Shown here: positions 31,001 through 42,100 of the stretch, piece by piece
Layout: each line of letters begins with the position of its first letter
How positions within the stretch are numbered: position 1 is the first letter of the stretch
DNA from: Papio anubis
Taxonomy: Eukaryota > Chordata > Mammalia > Primates > Cercopithecidae
Direction of reading: 5' to 3'
Length of the DNA stretch: 64,000 nt
Assembly: GCF_008728515.1 (NCBI RefSeq)
Contig: NC_044995.1
Location: 44,121,576 to 44,185,575 of the forward strand
Position numbers and translations under genes: made by a program
Notes under the pieces: generated by a model
The model's input: only the letters and a program-made list of their open reading frames with translations
What the model was told of the DNA's origin: nothing
The model's database searches: none

Positions 31001-33687
31001 CTGGCACCATCCCCATGGTGCATTTGTTACAACTGATGCCCCTCCACGGATCCGCCATCACCCTGAGTGCATAGCTCACGTTAGGGTTCACGCTAGGTTT
31101 TGGGCATCCTATGGGTTTGGACGCTGACACGTGTCCTCCATTGCAGTATCAAATGGAATTGTTGCACGGCCATCAAAGTCCTCTGTGCCCTGCCTGCTGC
31201 GGCATTATTGTTTTGGGCATGTGGTTTTTCATCATTTCTCTGGGTTTGGGGTGAGCAGGGGGAGTGGGTGGAGAGCATTCCATGTGTGCTCATCATGACC
31301 AGACATCTGCCCTAAGGCCCAGGCTGCCAGAGCATTAGCCAGCAGGTTGCTAAATGGAGATGCCTGGGTCCAGTGCCCAGGGCTTCTGATTCTTTTTCTT
31401 GAGACACAGTCTTCCTCTGTTGCCCAGGCCGGAGTGCAGTGGTGTGATCTTGGCTCACTGCAACCTCCGCCTCCCGGTTTCAAGTGATTCTCCTGCCTCA
31501 GCCTCCCGAGTAGCTGGTATTTCAGGCGCCTGCCACCACCCCTGGCTAATTTTTGTATTTTTAGTAGAGACGGGGGTTCACCATGTTGGCCAGGCTAGTC
31601 TCGAACTCCTGACCTCAGGTGATCCGCCTGCCTTGGCCTCCCAAAGTGCCAGGATTACAGGTGTGAGCCACCGCGCCTGGACTAGAACTTCTGATTCTGT
31701 GGGTCTAGGGAGCCCAGGAATCAGTGTTTTGCCCTAGCCCCCCAGGAGGCTCCCACCTGCTGTACCACTGGTGCTACCCTGCATCCTGCACCCTGGGTAC
31801 CCAGTGGCCAGAGAAGATGTGACCAGGCCCTGCCCATTCTGGTCAGGAGGTCACAGTCACAACCTGGCACACCCCACTGCCGAGGCTGGAGAGTGCAGCT
31901 GCCTGGTGGCCCGGCCCGGGTGGGTGCCATGCACAGCTGCGGAGTCCCCTGGGAGCACAGAGGCTGCCCACTGGGTAGCCCCTTCCTCAGCCTGCAGATG
32001 CCAGCCCTGGGGGCCCAAGGGATCATCCAGATAGATCCAGCCAATGTCCGGGGTGTGTGTGCAGGGGACGCTGGCATGGCACTGGTTTGGGCCTTTCCAT
32101 ACAGAGCAGGTGAGGCAGCTGAGGCCCGGAGGGGAAGTGGCGTCCCCAGGCCTGTCCAACTGCAGGCCCCTTGGCATCCTCTTCTGTCTAGGACTCCCTG
32201 CCAGGCTGTGAACACCTCACGGGGCTTGATGTTCCTTTGAGCACTTGCCAGTGGTTTGCAGAGGCTGGGCCAGGCCCTGGATGGCCATGTCAGAAGCGCA
32301 GGACGATGTCCAGGGTGGGACAGGGCCATGTTAGGGATGAGTCCCCGGGAGTTTGAGGCACAGCGGGAGGGCGTGGGACTGTGGGCGCAGGGAGAGGGCA
32401 GGCCATTTATTCGAGATGCAGCACCTGTCCCAGACTGTCTGTCTGGGGCCAGCGTTGCGGAGCTAACCCTCCTGCTCCACCCCCCGGGGCATCCTCCCTC
32501 GGGCTCTGGTGCTGCAGGTCCCTGTGGATGCTGCTGAAACTGAGACAGAGGCTGCGGAGCCCCACAGCGCCCTTCACCAGGTAGGAGCCCGCGATTACCC
32601 AGCAGGAAGGCCCACTCCCTCCAGCAGGCGTGGGATCCCGGCTCAGAGCTACCCCTGTGCAGGCCCGTGCTGGGGTTTGTTGTGCTCAGGTCATGGCGGT
32701 CTCACTGCAGCCTCTGGTGGGTGGCAATACCTTTGACAGATGGGGAAACTGAGGCTTGCTTGAGTGAGGACTCCAGGGCTGAGCCTTCATGGCTGTGCCC
32801 CCAGCAGGAGAGAATGATCAATTTCCCGAGGGCCATGGCCATTGTTACTGTTGCTTTTTCTTTTTTGAGATAGGGCCTTGCTCTGTCGCTCAGGCTGGAG
32901 CACAGTGGTGCCATCTTGGCTCACTGCAACCTCCGCCTCCCGGGCTCAACTGATCCTCCTGCCTCAGCTTCCCGAGTAGCTGAGACTACAGGCACGTGGC
33001 ACCATGCCTGGCTGATTCTGGTATTTATTTTTTGGTGGGGATGGGGTCTCGCCACATTGGCCAGGCTTGTCGTCACTGTGTCATCCTGAAAAAGAAAGGC
33101 TGGGCAGGCACAGGCCACGCTCCTGGGGTTCCCCCTTGCCTCCATAGCACTCCCAAAGTGCATTTGTGCTTTCTGTTTTTTACAAGGGACCCCATCTCCG
33201 GGTGTTCAGGAGGAGTGAGGTGTGGATTTGAGGACTTGGACCCAGGTCCCTGCCCTATTTGTGCTTGGGCCGTGGGGGTGATGGGGACTCAGTCTCTGTG
33301 GAGGGTCACGGAGGCCACCTCGGCCCTGCCAGCTCCTCCCACTCACAGGCAGGGGCTCAGGGCTGCCAGGCCACACAGGGCCTTCGGGGGCTTGGGAAGG
33401 GCAGGCAGGCAGGTGTGAGCGTGAGTGTGAGTGGCTCCTCTCTGCCCCACAGCCCGCTGCCCCGGGGCAAGCGGAGGGCCATGGAAGCGCAGATGCAGTC
33501 GGAAGCACTGTCACTTCTCAGCAACCTGGCCGACCTGGCCAACGCCGTGCACTGGCTGCCCCGGGGCGTGCTGTGGGCCGGCCGCTTCCCGCCATGGCTG
33601 GTGGGCCTCATGGGCACCATCTCCTCGATCCTCAGCATGTACCAGGCGGCCCGGGCCGGCGGCCAGGCCGAGGCCACTACCCCCTGA
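21979..33687 (+). CDS. PEX11G: PEX11G, peroxisomal membrane protein 11C (PEX11 gamma), complete in five exons
   Basis: Exons 21979-22038, 25171-25359, 28649-28827, 32518-32580 and 33453-33687 join in phase (0, 0, 2, 2) to 241 codons plus TGA, the length I know for human PEX11G. The product is a peroxisomal membrane protein of the PEX11 family, which promotes membrane elongation and division together with PEX11B, FIS1 and the DRP1 machinery. Visible features are a short N-terminal helix (MASLSGLASALESYRGRD), a hydrophobic segment around residues 130-146 (WWTLSTALWALSLLLGVA), a basic loop (KLRQRLR, RGKRRA) and a second hydrophobic segment near the C-terminus (PPWLVGLMGTISSILSMYQ). No disruption is seen. 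It is convergent with ARHGEF18 on the right. Confidence 0.96.
22206..22465 (-). mobile_element. Alu lacking its T-tract end
   Basis: Flanked by GGACATTTA on both sides (22187, 22470), a word of the intron 1 repeat. Confidence 0.9.
22465..23130. repeat. Ancient tandem repeat with GGACATTTAG periodicity
   Basis: Two copies of a roughly 300-base unit (22470-22765 and 22768-23070) share blocks such as GATCTGACCAGGCCACTG and AACAATCTCATGT. Within them GGACATTTAG-like words recur every 30-40 bases. Further isolated copies occur at 22187 and 25408, so the array once spanned more of PEX11G intron 1. Confidence 0.75.
23284..23724 (+). mobile_element. Alu fragment (23284-23413) plus full AluY (23416-23724)
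   Basis: The second starts in the right arm of the first. Confidence 0.88.
24119..24425 (-). mobile_element. AluY with the Old World monkey variant
   Basis: Carries GTGGCCGGATC, the complement of GATCCGGCCAC. Confidence 0.93.
24428..24706 (-). mobile_element. Old Alu (J type)
   Basis: Tandem with the preceding AluY. Confidence 0.85.
24765..25063 (+). mobile_element. Alu, full length
   Basis: Ends 107 bases before PEX11G exon 2. Confidence 0.92.
25171..25359 (+). CDS. PEX11G: PEX11G exon 2
   Basis: 63 codons, IRVLGYCCQLVGGVL through KQYGLGAQ, between acceptor TTTCCCACAG and donor CACAG|GTAACA. Phase 0 at both ends. Confidence 0.95.
25428..25712 (+). mobile_element. Alu, full length
   Basis: Inverted pair with the next element. 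Confidence 0.9.
25720..25876 (-). mobile_element. Alu left-arm fragment
   Basis: T-tract at 25722, ends GTGAGCCACCGTG. Confidence 0.85.
26107..26400 (-). mobile_element. Alu, full length
   Basis: Target duplication TGGTCAGCTTCTT. Confidence 0.93.
26530..26819 (-). mobile_element. Alu, full length
   Basis: Target duplication ATCATTTCTT. Confidence 0.93.
26820..28640. other. PEX11G intron 2, unique GC-rich part
   Basis: No repeat and no exon beyond those listed; open frames are short and overlap on both strands. Confidence 0.5.
28649..28827 (+). CDS. PEX11G: PEX11G exon 3
   Basis: Encodes EEDAFVRWVSVLGNLADQ through the first hydrophobic segment (..SLLLGVA) plus AG. The acceptor is GGTCCTGCAG and the donor CCAG|GTAAGT. 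Confidence 0.95.
28985..29760. mobile_element. Old interspersed repeat split by an Alu
   Basis: Flanks 28985-29357 and 29646-29760 read continuously (AAATTACCACAACGTTATAG ... GGATGATCCAGGGTAATACC, then TTAGCTTAATCCATCGGCAA). High-copy type; class not assigned. Confidence 0.5.
29358..29645 (+). mobile_element. Alu, full length
   Basis: Splits the older repeat at 28985-29760. Confidence 0.92.
30607..30893 (-). mobile_element. Alu, full length
   Basis: PEX11G intron 3. Confidence 0.9.
30885..31240. mobile_element. Old interspersed repeat, probably LINE-1
   Basis: Familiar high-copy sequence (CTCCCATATACCCCCAGCCC; TAGGGTTCACGCTAGGTTTT; CTATGGGTTTGGACG). Family assignment from memory, moderate. 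Confidence 0.5.
31396..31680 (-). mobile_element. Alu, full length
   Basis: Target duplication CTTCTGATTCT. Confidence 0.93.
32518..32580 (+). CDS. PEX11G: PEX11G exon 4
   Basis: Encodes (R)SLWMLLKLRQRLRSPTAP plus FT and AG, between acceptor GGTGCTGCAG and donor ACCAG|GTAGGA. Confidence 0.94.
32735..32775 (-). mobile_element. MIR core fragment
   Basis: ACAGATGGGGAAACTGAGGC, antisense MIR. Confidence 0.5.
32856..33074 (-). mobile_element. Alu, 5' truncated
   Basis: Lacks the left-arm start; ends CGCCACATTGGCCAGGCTTG. Confidence 0.88.
33453..33687 (+). CDS. PEX11G: PEX11G exon 5 (coding part)
   Basis: Encodes (S)PLPRGKRRAMEAQMQSE through the C-terminal ..GQAEATTP and the TGA stop. The acceptor is CTGCCCCACAG. 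Confidence 0.95.
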
Positions 33688-34015
33688 CACTGCCAGAAGA
33701 GCACAGGGACGCAGCCGGAGCCCACGGAGGGCCCTTCCTGCAAAGCAGAAGCCAGCAGGGCAGGGGCCGGGGCTCTCATGGAGCTGCCTGTGGCAAAACC
33801 CACGGGCAGGGTGGGTGGAGGGACTGATGCGAGGTCTCGCGGGCCTCAGCCCTGAGCTCCTGAGCCGGAGTTTTCAGGGGCTGTGGGGGGCTTCAGCGGC
33901 ACCTCCTGCCCGCCAGCTGGAGTCTTGTATCCAAATCAAGATGAGGAGGAGGGAGCCTGTCGTGCCTTGGGAAAGCTGGAACGGGAATCAATTAAACATT
34001 GTGGTGCTGGCGCCT
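33688..34015 (+). other. PEX11G: PEX11G 3' untranslated region
   Basis: Follows the TGA stop. The right end is inferred from the ATTAAA signal at 33991 and is approximate. Confidence 0.65.
33991..33996 (+). terminator. PEX11G: PEX11G polyadenylation signal ATTAAA
   Basis: This common variant hexamer lies about 300 bases after the stop in unique, GC-rich sequence and is followed by a G/T-rich stretch (TTGTGGTGCTGG). Confidence 0.6.
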
Positions 34016-34560
34016 GGCTCAGGGTGAAGGTTATTACACTGGTGGCTCCTGGCCCCTTCCCCTCCATGGGATGGAGCCACAGTTGGAAACCACACTTCCC
34101 CAGCCCACCTTCAGGAATGCCCTCGGCCCGGTGGGTCCTCTCCGTCTTTGAGCAAGCGTTGCCTATGGACCCCAAGTGGCCTCCAGCCATTGAGGGCTGT
34201 TCTCTACTCCCCAGAGTCCTGGGCACACGGGCCAGAGGTACCACCTCCGGTCAGGCCACCTGAGGGCATGGCCTCATGCCGCTGTGCTGCAGACGCAGGG
34301 TCACTGTGAGCGTTTTGAGGGCTCCATGCTGAGACTGGGCAACACACACCAGCATCGCTGAAGACACGTGGGGCCGCCACGTCAGCCAGTGTGTGGTGGG
34401 ATGGGATGAGGGTACTTCTTAGTCTGCTGGCTGAGAACGGCACTTCAGAGTCCGTGCACATGTGGCTTCTGGCAGACATTGGTGCACAGCCTGGCCCAGG
34501 AATACACAATAGTCAGTACGTGTGCCCTCGGGCCTCGTGATATCAATTGCACTGCCTTGA

Positions 34561-34812
34561 TTTTTGTCTTTTTGACACAGGATCTCACTCTGTCACCCAG
34601 GCTGGAGTGCAGTGGTGCGATCATAACCTCACTGCAGCCTCGACCTTCTGGGCTCAAGGGATCCTCCTACCTCAGCCTCCTGAATAGCAGGAATTACAGG
34701 CATTTATCACCACGCCCAGCTAATTTTTAATTGTTTTGTAAAGACGAGGTCTCGCCATATTGCCCAGGTTAGTCTTGAACTGGCTTCAAGCTATCTGCCT
34801 GCCTCGGCCTCC
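34561..34812 (-). mobile_element. Old Alu
   Basis: In the PEX11G-ARHGEF18 spacer. Confidence 0.85.
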
Positions 34813-35094
34813 CAGAGTACATTTGTGGTTTGTTTTGTTTTTACAAGGAAGACACCAGGTGGCTCTGAGCAGCTGGGAGGCCGGGGACTGCTCAGGATCA
34901 AATGGGTGCAGGAGATCCCATCTGTGGGGCTCCTTCTGCCCAGGACTCACGAGTGGGCCGGGCTTGGTGGGTTCCCCCTTCTCTCCCTTGTCGGGGGTGC
35001 AGGCCTGTCCGGGCCCTCAGCAAAGGCCACCTTCCCAGCCCCTAGCGGCACCTGCATGATGAGGACATCTCATTATCTACCTGGAGACCCAATT

Positions 35095-35235
35095 ACTTTC
35101 CCAGCTACTTGGGAGGCTGAGGCAGGATAATCGCTCGAACCTGGGAGGCGGAGGTTGCAGTGAGTCAAGATAGCATGCCACTGCACTCCAGCCTGGGTGA
35201 CAGAGCAAGACTCCATCTCAAAAATAAGTAAAAAT
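35095..35235 (+). mobile_element. Alu right arm
   Basis: Starts at CCCAGCTACTTGGG. Confidence 0.88.
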
Positions 35236-35261
35236 GAAATAGTAAATTAATTTCATCCTTT

Positions 35262-35928
35262 TTCTTTTTTTTTTGAGACAAAGTCTCACTCTTGTCCCCC
35301 AGGATGGAGTGCAATGGCGCAATCTCGGCTCACTGCAACCTCCGCCTCCGGGTTCAAGCGATTCTCTTGCCTCAGCCTCTGGAGTAGCTGGGATTATAGG
35401 CGTTTGCCACCATGCCTGGCTGATTTTTGTGTTTTTAGTAGAGATGGGGTTTTACCACATTGGCTAGGCTGGTCTCGAACTCCTGACCTCAGGTGATCCT
35501 CCTGCCTCGGCCTCCCAAAGTGCTGGGATTATAGGCATGAGCCACTGCGCCCGGCCCTTTTTCTTTTTTTTTTAAATTTCACTTCTTTTTTCAATTCCCA
35601 AAAAATTTTTTTTTTTTTTTTTTTTTTTTTAAGCTCTTAGAGATAGCGTCTCACCATGTTGTCCAGGCCGGAGTGCAGTGGCATGATCATAGCTCACTGC
35701 AACTTCGAACCCCTAGGCTCAAGCAATCCTCCTGCCTCAGCCTCCTGTGTAGCTGGGACTACAGGTGCATGCCACCATACCTGGCTAATTTTTTAATTTT
35801 GTGGAGAAGGGGTTTCACTATGTTGCCCAGGCTGGTCTCGAACTCCTGGGCTCAAGCGATCTTCCTGCCTCAGCCCCCGCCCCAACAAAATGCTGGGATT
35901 ACAGGGATGAACCACTGTGCCCGGCCCT
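35262..35928 (-). mobile_element. Two Alus in tandem (35262-35556, 35607-35928)
   Basis: Second is older, with a T-tract of about 20. Confidence 0.9.
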
Positions 35929-36324
35929 CCTTTTACTTTTTTAATATGGCTACTAAAAATGAAAAATTCCACACGTGGCCTGCATCATCTTCCTGGTGGA
36001 GAGTGCTGCCTGAGAGTTCCCATTTTGCACTTCCTAGTGACCTAGTGATTGACTTTACACCTAGTCACCTCGTGATGGGAAACCCGCTGTTGAAACAGCA
36101 CTGTCCTTGCCCCACTGGAACTCAGACCAGGTGGAAATGATGAGTTCACACTCATAGCCAAGCTGCCTCACACCAGATGGAGGAACTGAAAGTTACACTC
36201 TTGGGGGTTATTTTGGATTAAAAGCAAGAAGATTTTTGTGGAGGCGCCACAAAAGCCTGAAGTGTACCCGGTGGGCAGGACCCTCCACAGGCACCTCCAC
36301 GCCCCACTCCTGCCTCTTGTCCGT

Positions 36325-36568
36325 AATCCCAGCACTTTGGGAGGCTGAGGCGGGCAGATCACTTGAGGTCAGGAGTTCGAGACCAGCCTGGCCAATATGG
36401 TGAAACCCCATGTCTACTAAAATAATACAAACATTAGCTGGGTGTGGGGGCGTGTACCTGTAATCCCAGCTACCCGGGAGGCAGAGGTTGCAGTGAGCTG
36501 AGATCCTGTCACTGGTCTCCAGCCTGGGCGACAGAGCGAGACTCCGTCCCTCAAAAAAAAAAGCAGAA
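36325..36568 (+). mobile_element. Alu, 5' truncated and internally shortened
   Basis: Starts GTAATCCCAGCACTTTGGG. Lies about 200 bases beyond the ARHGEF18 3' end. Confidence 0.88.
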
Positions 36569-36764
36569 ACAAAAACAAAAAAGAACCCCCAACAACTCTG
36601 TGCCTGAAGGGGCCTTCAGAGTATTAAGCGGGACACGGAGGGCAGGGGGGCGAGGTGAGGTGCAGGAGCCATGGGAAGCCCTCACCAGAACCTGCTACTC
36701 CTGCAGCGATGTTTGGGCAGAAGAAAATCCTAAAACAAAACCCCCAAGAACGTGCACGCCAGTC

Positions 36765-38968
36765 ACTGCTCATCTTGGACACGTTTATTGCTAGAATCAG
36801 GTCTTAAGTTCTAAAGCAGGTCAGAAATATCCCGTGGTGAGGAAATGTTGTAATCATTGTAAAAATAATTAGCAGGTGACGAAGATCACGATCACGACTG
36901 ACAAAGACGTGTGCAGATCCCACGAAAATACGAACATGTGCTCGACTGTCAACTTTACAAATAAAATCGGGCTCCAACCCAAGAGCGGCCGAGGGGCACT
37001 GGTGAGGGAAGGGCTGTCAATGCCGCCGCCCCATGCCTAGCACAACTGAGACCCCTCGGCCATGTGGCGGGGACGCAGGGTTCCCACCGAGTGGCCGAGC
37101 AGAAATTCCTTGAACTTCTCCCCCATCCAAGGAGTTGTGGCATCTCGGAGGGCTGGACCGGCACATGCCGGCTCAGGAGGGTGCGAGGGTCTGGGAATGT
37201 TCTCTTCACAACAGAACAGGAATGTACAGTCAGCTTTTGTAAAGTGCTCCGATACTCAGTACAAAAATACAAAACACTGATGATAAACATGGCACACATG
37301 GGATCCGACGGGGGGCGGAGAGCGTCGCTGATGGCCAACGACTGGGCTGGGTGGAGTCAAGGTCGTCGGAGGGGCCGGGCGTCTTGGGACGCCTGGCCAC
37401 TCACTGTGTTCTCAGGACCTTGTCACCAATGGGCTGTATGGCTGTGGGGCTCTGGTCCTGGTTGGCACCAGCTCCTGCTCTGTCCCCTCCTGAGCCCACA
37501 GCACCCAGTGGGCGCGTCTGCCCAGGGGAGCACTTCCTGATGGAGTTTCCCATCCCCTGTGCCCGTCTGTCCCCGAGTGGCGGGAATGTCCCTATTCACT
37601 GTATTCAGGGTCACAGGAGCGCCTCTGCCAGCACAGTGGGAGAAGGGCTGAATCCCCCCGGGATCTGCGGTTCCCAGGACCCTGGGTTCCGGAGAAGGAC
37701 TTGGCCCTGGCGGGGACTCACGTGTACCCCACTGGGAACAAGGATGACCAGCCAGGACCCAGTCCTGCCACTAATGCTTGGGGTGCAGAACAAGGCTTGA
37801 AATGTGTCCCGTTCTCCACCGGAGCTGGATCATGGCTGGATCTCACCGTCCCAGGATCGCCACCATGGGACGTCCCAGCACCTTCGACACTGCCCAACAC
37901 TCCTTCCTCCATCCTCCAGGGGAGGGGCCATAAGCTGCAACAACTCACTACAAGCGAGGGGCCTGCACAGCGGCCACTTGGCCACTCGCTGCAACGTCTC
38001 TAGGTGCTTCCTGCGCACGCCCCGGGATGTGGCACTCTCGACAGTCTGTGATGTGCCAGCCCTGCCTGGAAGGTGGGATGCCAGCCCCAGGAGCTCATTT
38101 CCCGGGGGCTGAGGACCCTGCGTCCGGGGTGTGTATGCGCCCTGGCTGAAGCTAGAAACCCGGCTGCCCAGACAGATGTAGCGTGTGAACAGCAATGGGT
38201 GACCTCGGGAAGCAGAGTTTGGGAAACAGCTGGTTTCAAAACCAATGCCAAGTAAAAAGGGGCAAAGGTCAGCCCCTTTCACAGTGGGCTTCCAAACCCA
38301 CAGAACTGCCTGGAGGGCCACTGATGTCCCTTCAGTGGGCCCTGCCCCGTGGCCCTCTCTGCCCATGCCCCCGTGCCTAGCTCATTCCCTGGCCCTGAGG
38401 TTCACAGTGAACCTGCGTGAGTCTCTGCTTGGGAAGTGGATTCTGCCTGATTCTGGGGACAGATGCTGCCGACGCCACCTGGCTCCTCCTGGTGCCCTAA
38501 CCCCTGACTCCAGTGTTGCGTGGTGGCCGTGGAGCGTGGCCCCGGCCGGCAGCTCCTTCTCAGAGCGAGGTCTGTCCTGTCCTCAGCTCCGTGCAGAGCC
38601 GGCACCGTTCCTCACTGCCTCAGAAAAACAGCGCGGAGTTGGTCTCCCCGCCACCAGCATGGGGCGCTATGATTTCAGACAGCTCCCTGGTTTAGTCCTG
38701 GCTCAACTTTCCATTAAAAACTTTCCTTTTTGAAAAAAAAAAAAAAAAAGAGGTTCAGAAAGTGACCCAGGCCACCACTGCTAATCCTACAGAAAGAGCT
38801 GCGAGGCCCAGAGCACCGATAGGCCAGCCCCTGCCAGGCGGTCATCGGTGGTTTGCTAGGGAAGAGGAGGGGACAGCTGGGTGGGCATGGTGACCCCATG
38901 GGGGTCCCCAGAGAGCAGGAAGGTTGGGCAGGGCAGGGAGGGGCCTTGCACCTTGAGTCACGGCCCTT
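36765..38968 (-). other. ARHGEF18: ARHGEF18 3' untranslated region (about 2.2 kb)
   Basis: Mostly unique sequence between the stop and the minus-strand AATAAA at 36784. On the opposite strand an A17 tract at about 38731-38748 follows an ATTAAA, discussed as a finding. The 3' end is inferred from the signal. Confidence 0.6.
36784..36789 (-). terminator. ARHGEF18: ARHGEF18 polyadenylation signal AATAAA
   Basis: Canonical hexamer on the minus strand (plus-strand TTTATT) at the end of a long unique stretch. Bases below about 36570 are Alu. Confidence 0.6.
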
Positions 38969-39141
38969 TTAGAAGAAGATGACGTCTTCCTTGCTGGCGT
39001 CCTCTTTGGCGCTGAGTGGTGTGGCCGGCAGTGGCGAGGGAGCTGGGGGCCCGGGCAGGAGGGCTGTGCCCCCGGCCTTGAGAGAGAAGCCCTCAGAGGG
39101 GCTGTCAGCTGGCGGTGGGCTTGGGGCGGGGAAGCCAGGGT
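38969..39141 (-). CDS. ARHGEF18: ARHGEF18 last coding exon
   Basis: Encodes (D)PGFPAPSPPPADSPSEGF, then LKAGGTALLPGPPAPSPLP and the C-terminus KEDASKEDVIFF with TAA. The acceptor is CTCTGTTCCAG, only 93 bases from the previous exon, so the short intron may sometimes be retained. Confidence 0.94.
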
Positions 39142-42100
39142 CTGGAACAGAGAGGGGGTCCAGACTGAGCAGTTGCCAGGTGGTGCCACAGCTGCCAAGT
39201 GGGACTGGGCTCATGTCAGCGGGTGGGGGCTCACCTGGCGGTGGCGCGGGGCTGTGTCTGCTGGGCAGGATGGGGCTCAGCGAGCGGCGGTTCCGTGAGG
39301 TGCTCTCATCTTTCCCCATGAACTTGTTGAGCAGCAGCTGCTGCTTCAGGTCGAAGGACGCTGGAAGAGGGAAGGCGCTCGGGCCAGCTCCAGGCTGCCT
39401 AGCTGTCCCCACTCCCTAGGGCAGCCTCCGAGAGCAGAGGGGCCTGGCACCCCCACCTGACACTTCCCACGGGCAGCCTGGATCCCATGACCTGAGCTGC
39501 TCAGATGCTAAGCCCCAAATTCAGGGAGAATGGCCCCAGCCTCGCTGTGGAAGGACCTGCAGAGTCACCTGGCATCTGGAGAGGAGTTTGAGCCTCCTGT
39601 GGAAACAGCACAGGCCCCAGTGGCCACGGGACACACCTAATCTTCAGGGAATGTCTCAGAACATCCCTGGTTGTCCCCCAGGGAGGTGTCCCCCAGAGCA
39701 GCAGGGCCGGCTCTCGTGCCAGAGGAGCCCCTGGGCACCCTCCATGGAAACACTGGGGCTGCTCTGGGCTCTGTGTCCCCCTCTGTGGAACAGCTCTGTG
39801 GAACGGGGACGATGAGCAGAGGCGCCTGCACCTGTCCCCGCCCCGGCTGTGCTGATCCCAGGTGGCCAGGGCTCTCTACCTTCTAGCCCGTGTCCCTAAG
39901 GCTCCTGGTCCCCATCCCACTGTTTGAGGGTTGAGGTGGGGAAGACACACAGTGGATCATCTCAGTTTTGGGCCTGGAGACCAAACATGGCCCTGTGTGG
40001 GGTGGCCTCAGCCATGATGCCAGCTCTGCCTTCTGGTTTTCCTCTCCGGAGGATGGCACAGGTGTCCTGAATTTCCTGGCTCCCAGCGAGCCCCTACAGC
40101 CTGACCAGTTGCCCACGGCTGCACCTTGCAGGCCCAGGCGAAGGGGCGGGGCCGGCTCACCTGAGCTCTCCCAGCGCTGAGAGCCCCTGCTCTTGCCGCC
40201 CTTGTCCTTGCCACCCTTGGTGGAGGCCGCCAGCTTGGTGGGGATCTGCTGCTGCACGGCCGCCTGCCTCTGGAACTGGTTGGTGGCGCTGAGCAGCTGG
40301 ATGGGCACATCGCTCTTGGCCAGCCGGCTCTCGGTGGGGGCGCTGTCCCGGCGAGCCACCTCAGGGCGCTCTGCGTACTCTGGCCCCACACCGGACAGCA
40401 GCATGCTCACCCGAGGCCCCTCCAGCCCTTCCCCGTTGAAGCTGGGAGGGTGGCTTGGGGGCTGGGCCTGGGGGGACAACAGCACATACATCCCAATGCC
40501 AGGTTCCTGCTGTGCGGCCTCTGGAGAGCCCCCAAGGGTCGTGCACAGGAGACCCTCGACCTCTCCTGTTCTGGACAGAGCCCGGTGCAGCCTGAAGGAG
40601 CTGCTGGTCATTGCCTGTCCCCAACCCCTGTTAAATGTGCATACTTGTGACACTCAGTGGCACCCATACTGTCCCATACTCATATACAAACACCTCACAC
40701 ATTCGTGTCCACACCCATTCACACAACCCATGGTTTATAGGTTTGTTTTCAGAGACACAGTCTTGCTCTGTCACCCAGGCTAGAGTGCAGTGGCACAGTC
40801 ACAGCCCTTGAGCCTCTTGGGCTCAAATGATCGCCCTGCCTCAGCCTCCCAAGGAGCTGGGATTACAGGTATGTGCCACCATGCCCTGCTAATTTTTGTT
40901 ATTTTTTTTTTTTTAGAGACGAGGTCTCACTCCAGGGCCCAGGCTGGTCTCAAAGACCTGGCTTCAAGCAATCCTCTGGCCTCAGCCTCCGGAGTAGCTA
41001 GGGCACACACCATGGCACCCAATTTTTTTTTTTTTTTTTGGCGCAGGCTGGAGTGCAGTGGCGTGATCACGGCTCATGGCAGCCTCAACCTCCCGGGCTC
41101 AAGGGATCCTCCCACCTTAGCATTCCAAGTAGCGGGGACCACAGGTGCATGCCACCATGCCTAGCTCATTTTTGTATTTTTTTTGTAGAGATGGAGTTTC
41201 GCCATATTGCCCAGGCTGGCCTGGAACGCCTGTGCTCAAGCAATCCACCCGCCTCCACCACCCAAAGTGCTGGGATTACAGGAGTGCATTTTTTTTTTTT
41301 AAAGAAGTTTCTAACATTTATGGAATGTTTTGAGCAACAGTGTTCTGTTAAGCATTTAGCCAGCTCTGAGAAAGGTTCTGCATTGTGGCATGAGCTGTTA
41401 ATGCCAGGGTATCTTGTGCCGTTTGCTCTTACACTCCTGCACGCATGCACCTGCGAACCCTGTCACTTGCATGCACTCGTGCAAATGCACGCGCAAACCG
41501 GTCACCCCCACCTGCGCACACTGGCTGCTGAGCGCTCACCTCGGTCAGTGTGTCGGGCGGCAGCGCGCCCGGCGCGGTGTTCTGCTTCTTGAGGCGGCGC
41601 AGCAGCTCCAGGCGCTCCCGCTCGCGCTCCACCGCGCGCTGGGCCTCGCGCAGCCGCTCCAGGTCGTGCTGGTAGGCCTGGCGCTGGCGCTCCAGCTCGG
41701 CGCGCTCCTGCTCCAGCCGCTCCCGTAGCTGCCGCGCCTCGCCCTCGCGCTCCTGCAGCAGGGCGCCCGCACGCTCCAGCTCCTGTTGCTGCCGCTGGCG
41801 CTCGCGCTCCCAACGCTGCTGGTCCTGCCGCAGCTGGCTCTGCAGCTTCTCCACGGCCGCGCGCTCCTCCCGCTGCTTCTCGAAGTTGCGCTGCCGCTCC
41901 TGCTCCAGCAGCAGGTTCCCACGCGTGGACTGCAGCCGGAACTGCTTCTCGCGCTCCAGGATGGCTGCCCGCTGCGTCTCTACATAGCTGTCCTGGTGGG
42001 TGATGACCGCCTGCGGAGGGCCAGGGCCAGGTGGGTGAGAGCCGCACCCGTGCCCCAGCCAACCAGGAAAGGGCACGTGTGGCCAGCCCCACCCCGCCCC

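Larger units (their letters stand above)
34016..36764. other. Convergent spacer between PEX11G and ARHGEF18
   Basis: Holds five Alu pieces (34561-36568) and unique sequence at 34016-34560 and 35930-36320; no gene seen. Confidence 0.5.
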
